This document shows, in pieces, positions 32,243 through 32,399 of a stretch of 32,399 nucleotides of DNA. The position numbers and the translations under genes were made by a program. Under the pieces are notes generated by a model that was given only the letters and a program-made list of their open reading frames with translations, searched no databases and was not told the origin of the DNA. The stretch is taken from NCBI GenBank assembly GCA_023251755.1, contig JAHEYF010000049.1:1-32399 (forward strand). The letters are read 5' to 3'. Position 1 is the stretch's first letter. The number at the start of each line of letters is the position of its first letter. The stretch is from Bacteroidota bacterium (GTDB taxonomy: Bacteria > Bacteroidota > Bacteroidia > B-17B0 > Aurantibacillaceae).

Positions 32243-32399
32243 TTATTTTTTTAATTCGCTTAAATTCAACAACATATCATCTGTCATAGCCTTTAAATCA
32301 AATTCAGGGCTCCAATTCCAGTCTTTTTTTGCTCTTTCATCGTTCATGCTTCTGGGCCAGCTGTCGGCAATACTTTGCCTGAAATCGGGTTTATAGCTG
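32243..32399 (-). CDS. C-terminal end of an NAD-dependent epimerase/dehydratase, cut by the window
   Basis: Reading the minus strand from the window edge gives about 51 residues: YKPDFRQSIADSWPRSMND, then ERAKKDWNWSPEFDLKAMTDDMLLNL and the stop at 32243-32245. The FRQ.IADSWP...D..A..DW.W.PE.DL..MT.DML pattern is the C-terminus of the extended SDR group that includes bacterial L-threonine 3-dehydrogenase and UDP-sugar epimerase-like proteins; the threonine dehydrogenase subgroup fits best. The catalytic Rossmann part lies outside the window, so substrate assignment is not possible. It was too short to appear as a long reading frame but shows clear family sequence. The AT-rich gap 32155-32242 contains nothing recognisable. 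Confidence 0.78.
   Translation of the reverse strand, partial: SYKPDFRQSIADSWPRSMNDERAKKDWNWSPEFDLKAMTDDMLLNLSELKK

Overview
The window comes from a member of the Bacteroidota, probably an uncultured environmental relative of Flavobacteriales/Chitinophagales. The evidence is as follows. There are type IX secretion (T9SS) cargo proteins with both type A and type B C-terminal sorting domains. There are two PorP/SprF-like proteins, a long-insert IspG, a DUF4836 protein and a two-component-propeller/SpoIIE phosphatase. Bacteroidota-style -7 boxes (TAnnTTTG) are present, A-rich sequence rather than Shine-Dalgarno sequence precedes start codons, and most exported proteins have glutamine right after the signal-peptide cleavage site. 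No rRNA, tRNA, CRISPR array or intact transposase was recognised.

Layout. 1-5373 (+): 3' part of purL, a secreted TPR protein, a very small type B T9SS cargo, and two tandem PorP/SprF paralogues. 5455-6824 (-): a GIN-domain secreted protein and a GNAT acetyltransferase. 6959-17822 (+): asnS, two T9SS-exported thioredoxin-fold proteins, a propeller/Y_Y_Y/SpoIIE membrane phosphatase, and a large repetitive T9SS surface protein. 17966-23607 (-): a tightly packed DUF4836 / ABC ATPase / FtsX-like permease operon, and ispG. 23733-27026: a small accessory island with a ParE/RelE-type toxin-antitoxin pair, a MITE-like 103-bp insertion, an AT-rich KAP P-loop NTPase behind an XRE regulator, and a divergent small unknown gene across an operator-like repeat region. 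27154-32399: a DMT transporter, a periplasmic HMA protein (+), a lipoprotein M28 glutaminyl-cyclase-like enzyme behind cysS, a MORN/YwqK-like exported protein, and the 3' end of an NAD-dependent epimerase.

How the genes work together. Housekeeping genes (purL, asnS, ispG, cysS) are interleaved with cell-envelope functions. The glutaminyl-cyclase-like lipoprotein could cyclise the N-terminal glutamine of the many exported proteins encoded here. The PorP/SprF pair and the small type B cargo look like one secretion/attachment module.

The least explained features are non-coding. Several families of short degenerate 'word' repeats (TCTCAATACT, CTAAGAACTAAGAAC, CTTAGTGGTAAAA and others) sit almost directly on the stop codons of genes, and one ~95-bp intergenic repeat occurs twice. 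The best candidate for an uncharacterised system is the XRE-KAP cassette with its toxin-antitoxin neighbour. Its defence role is inference only.
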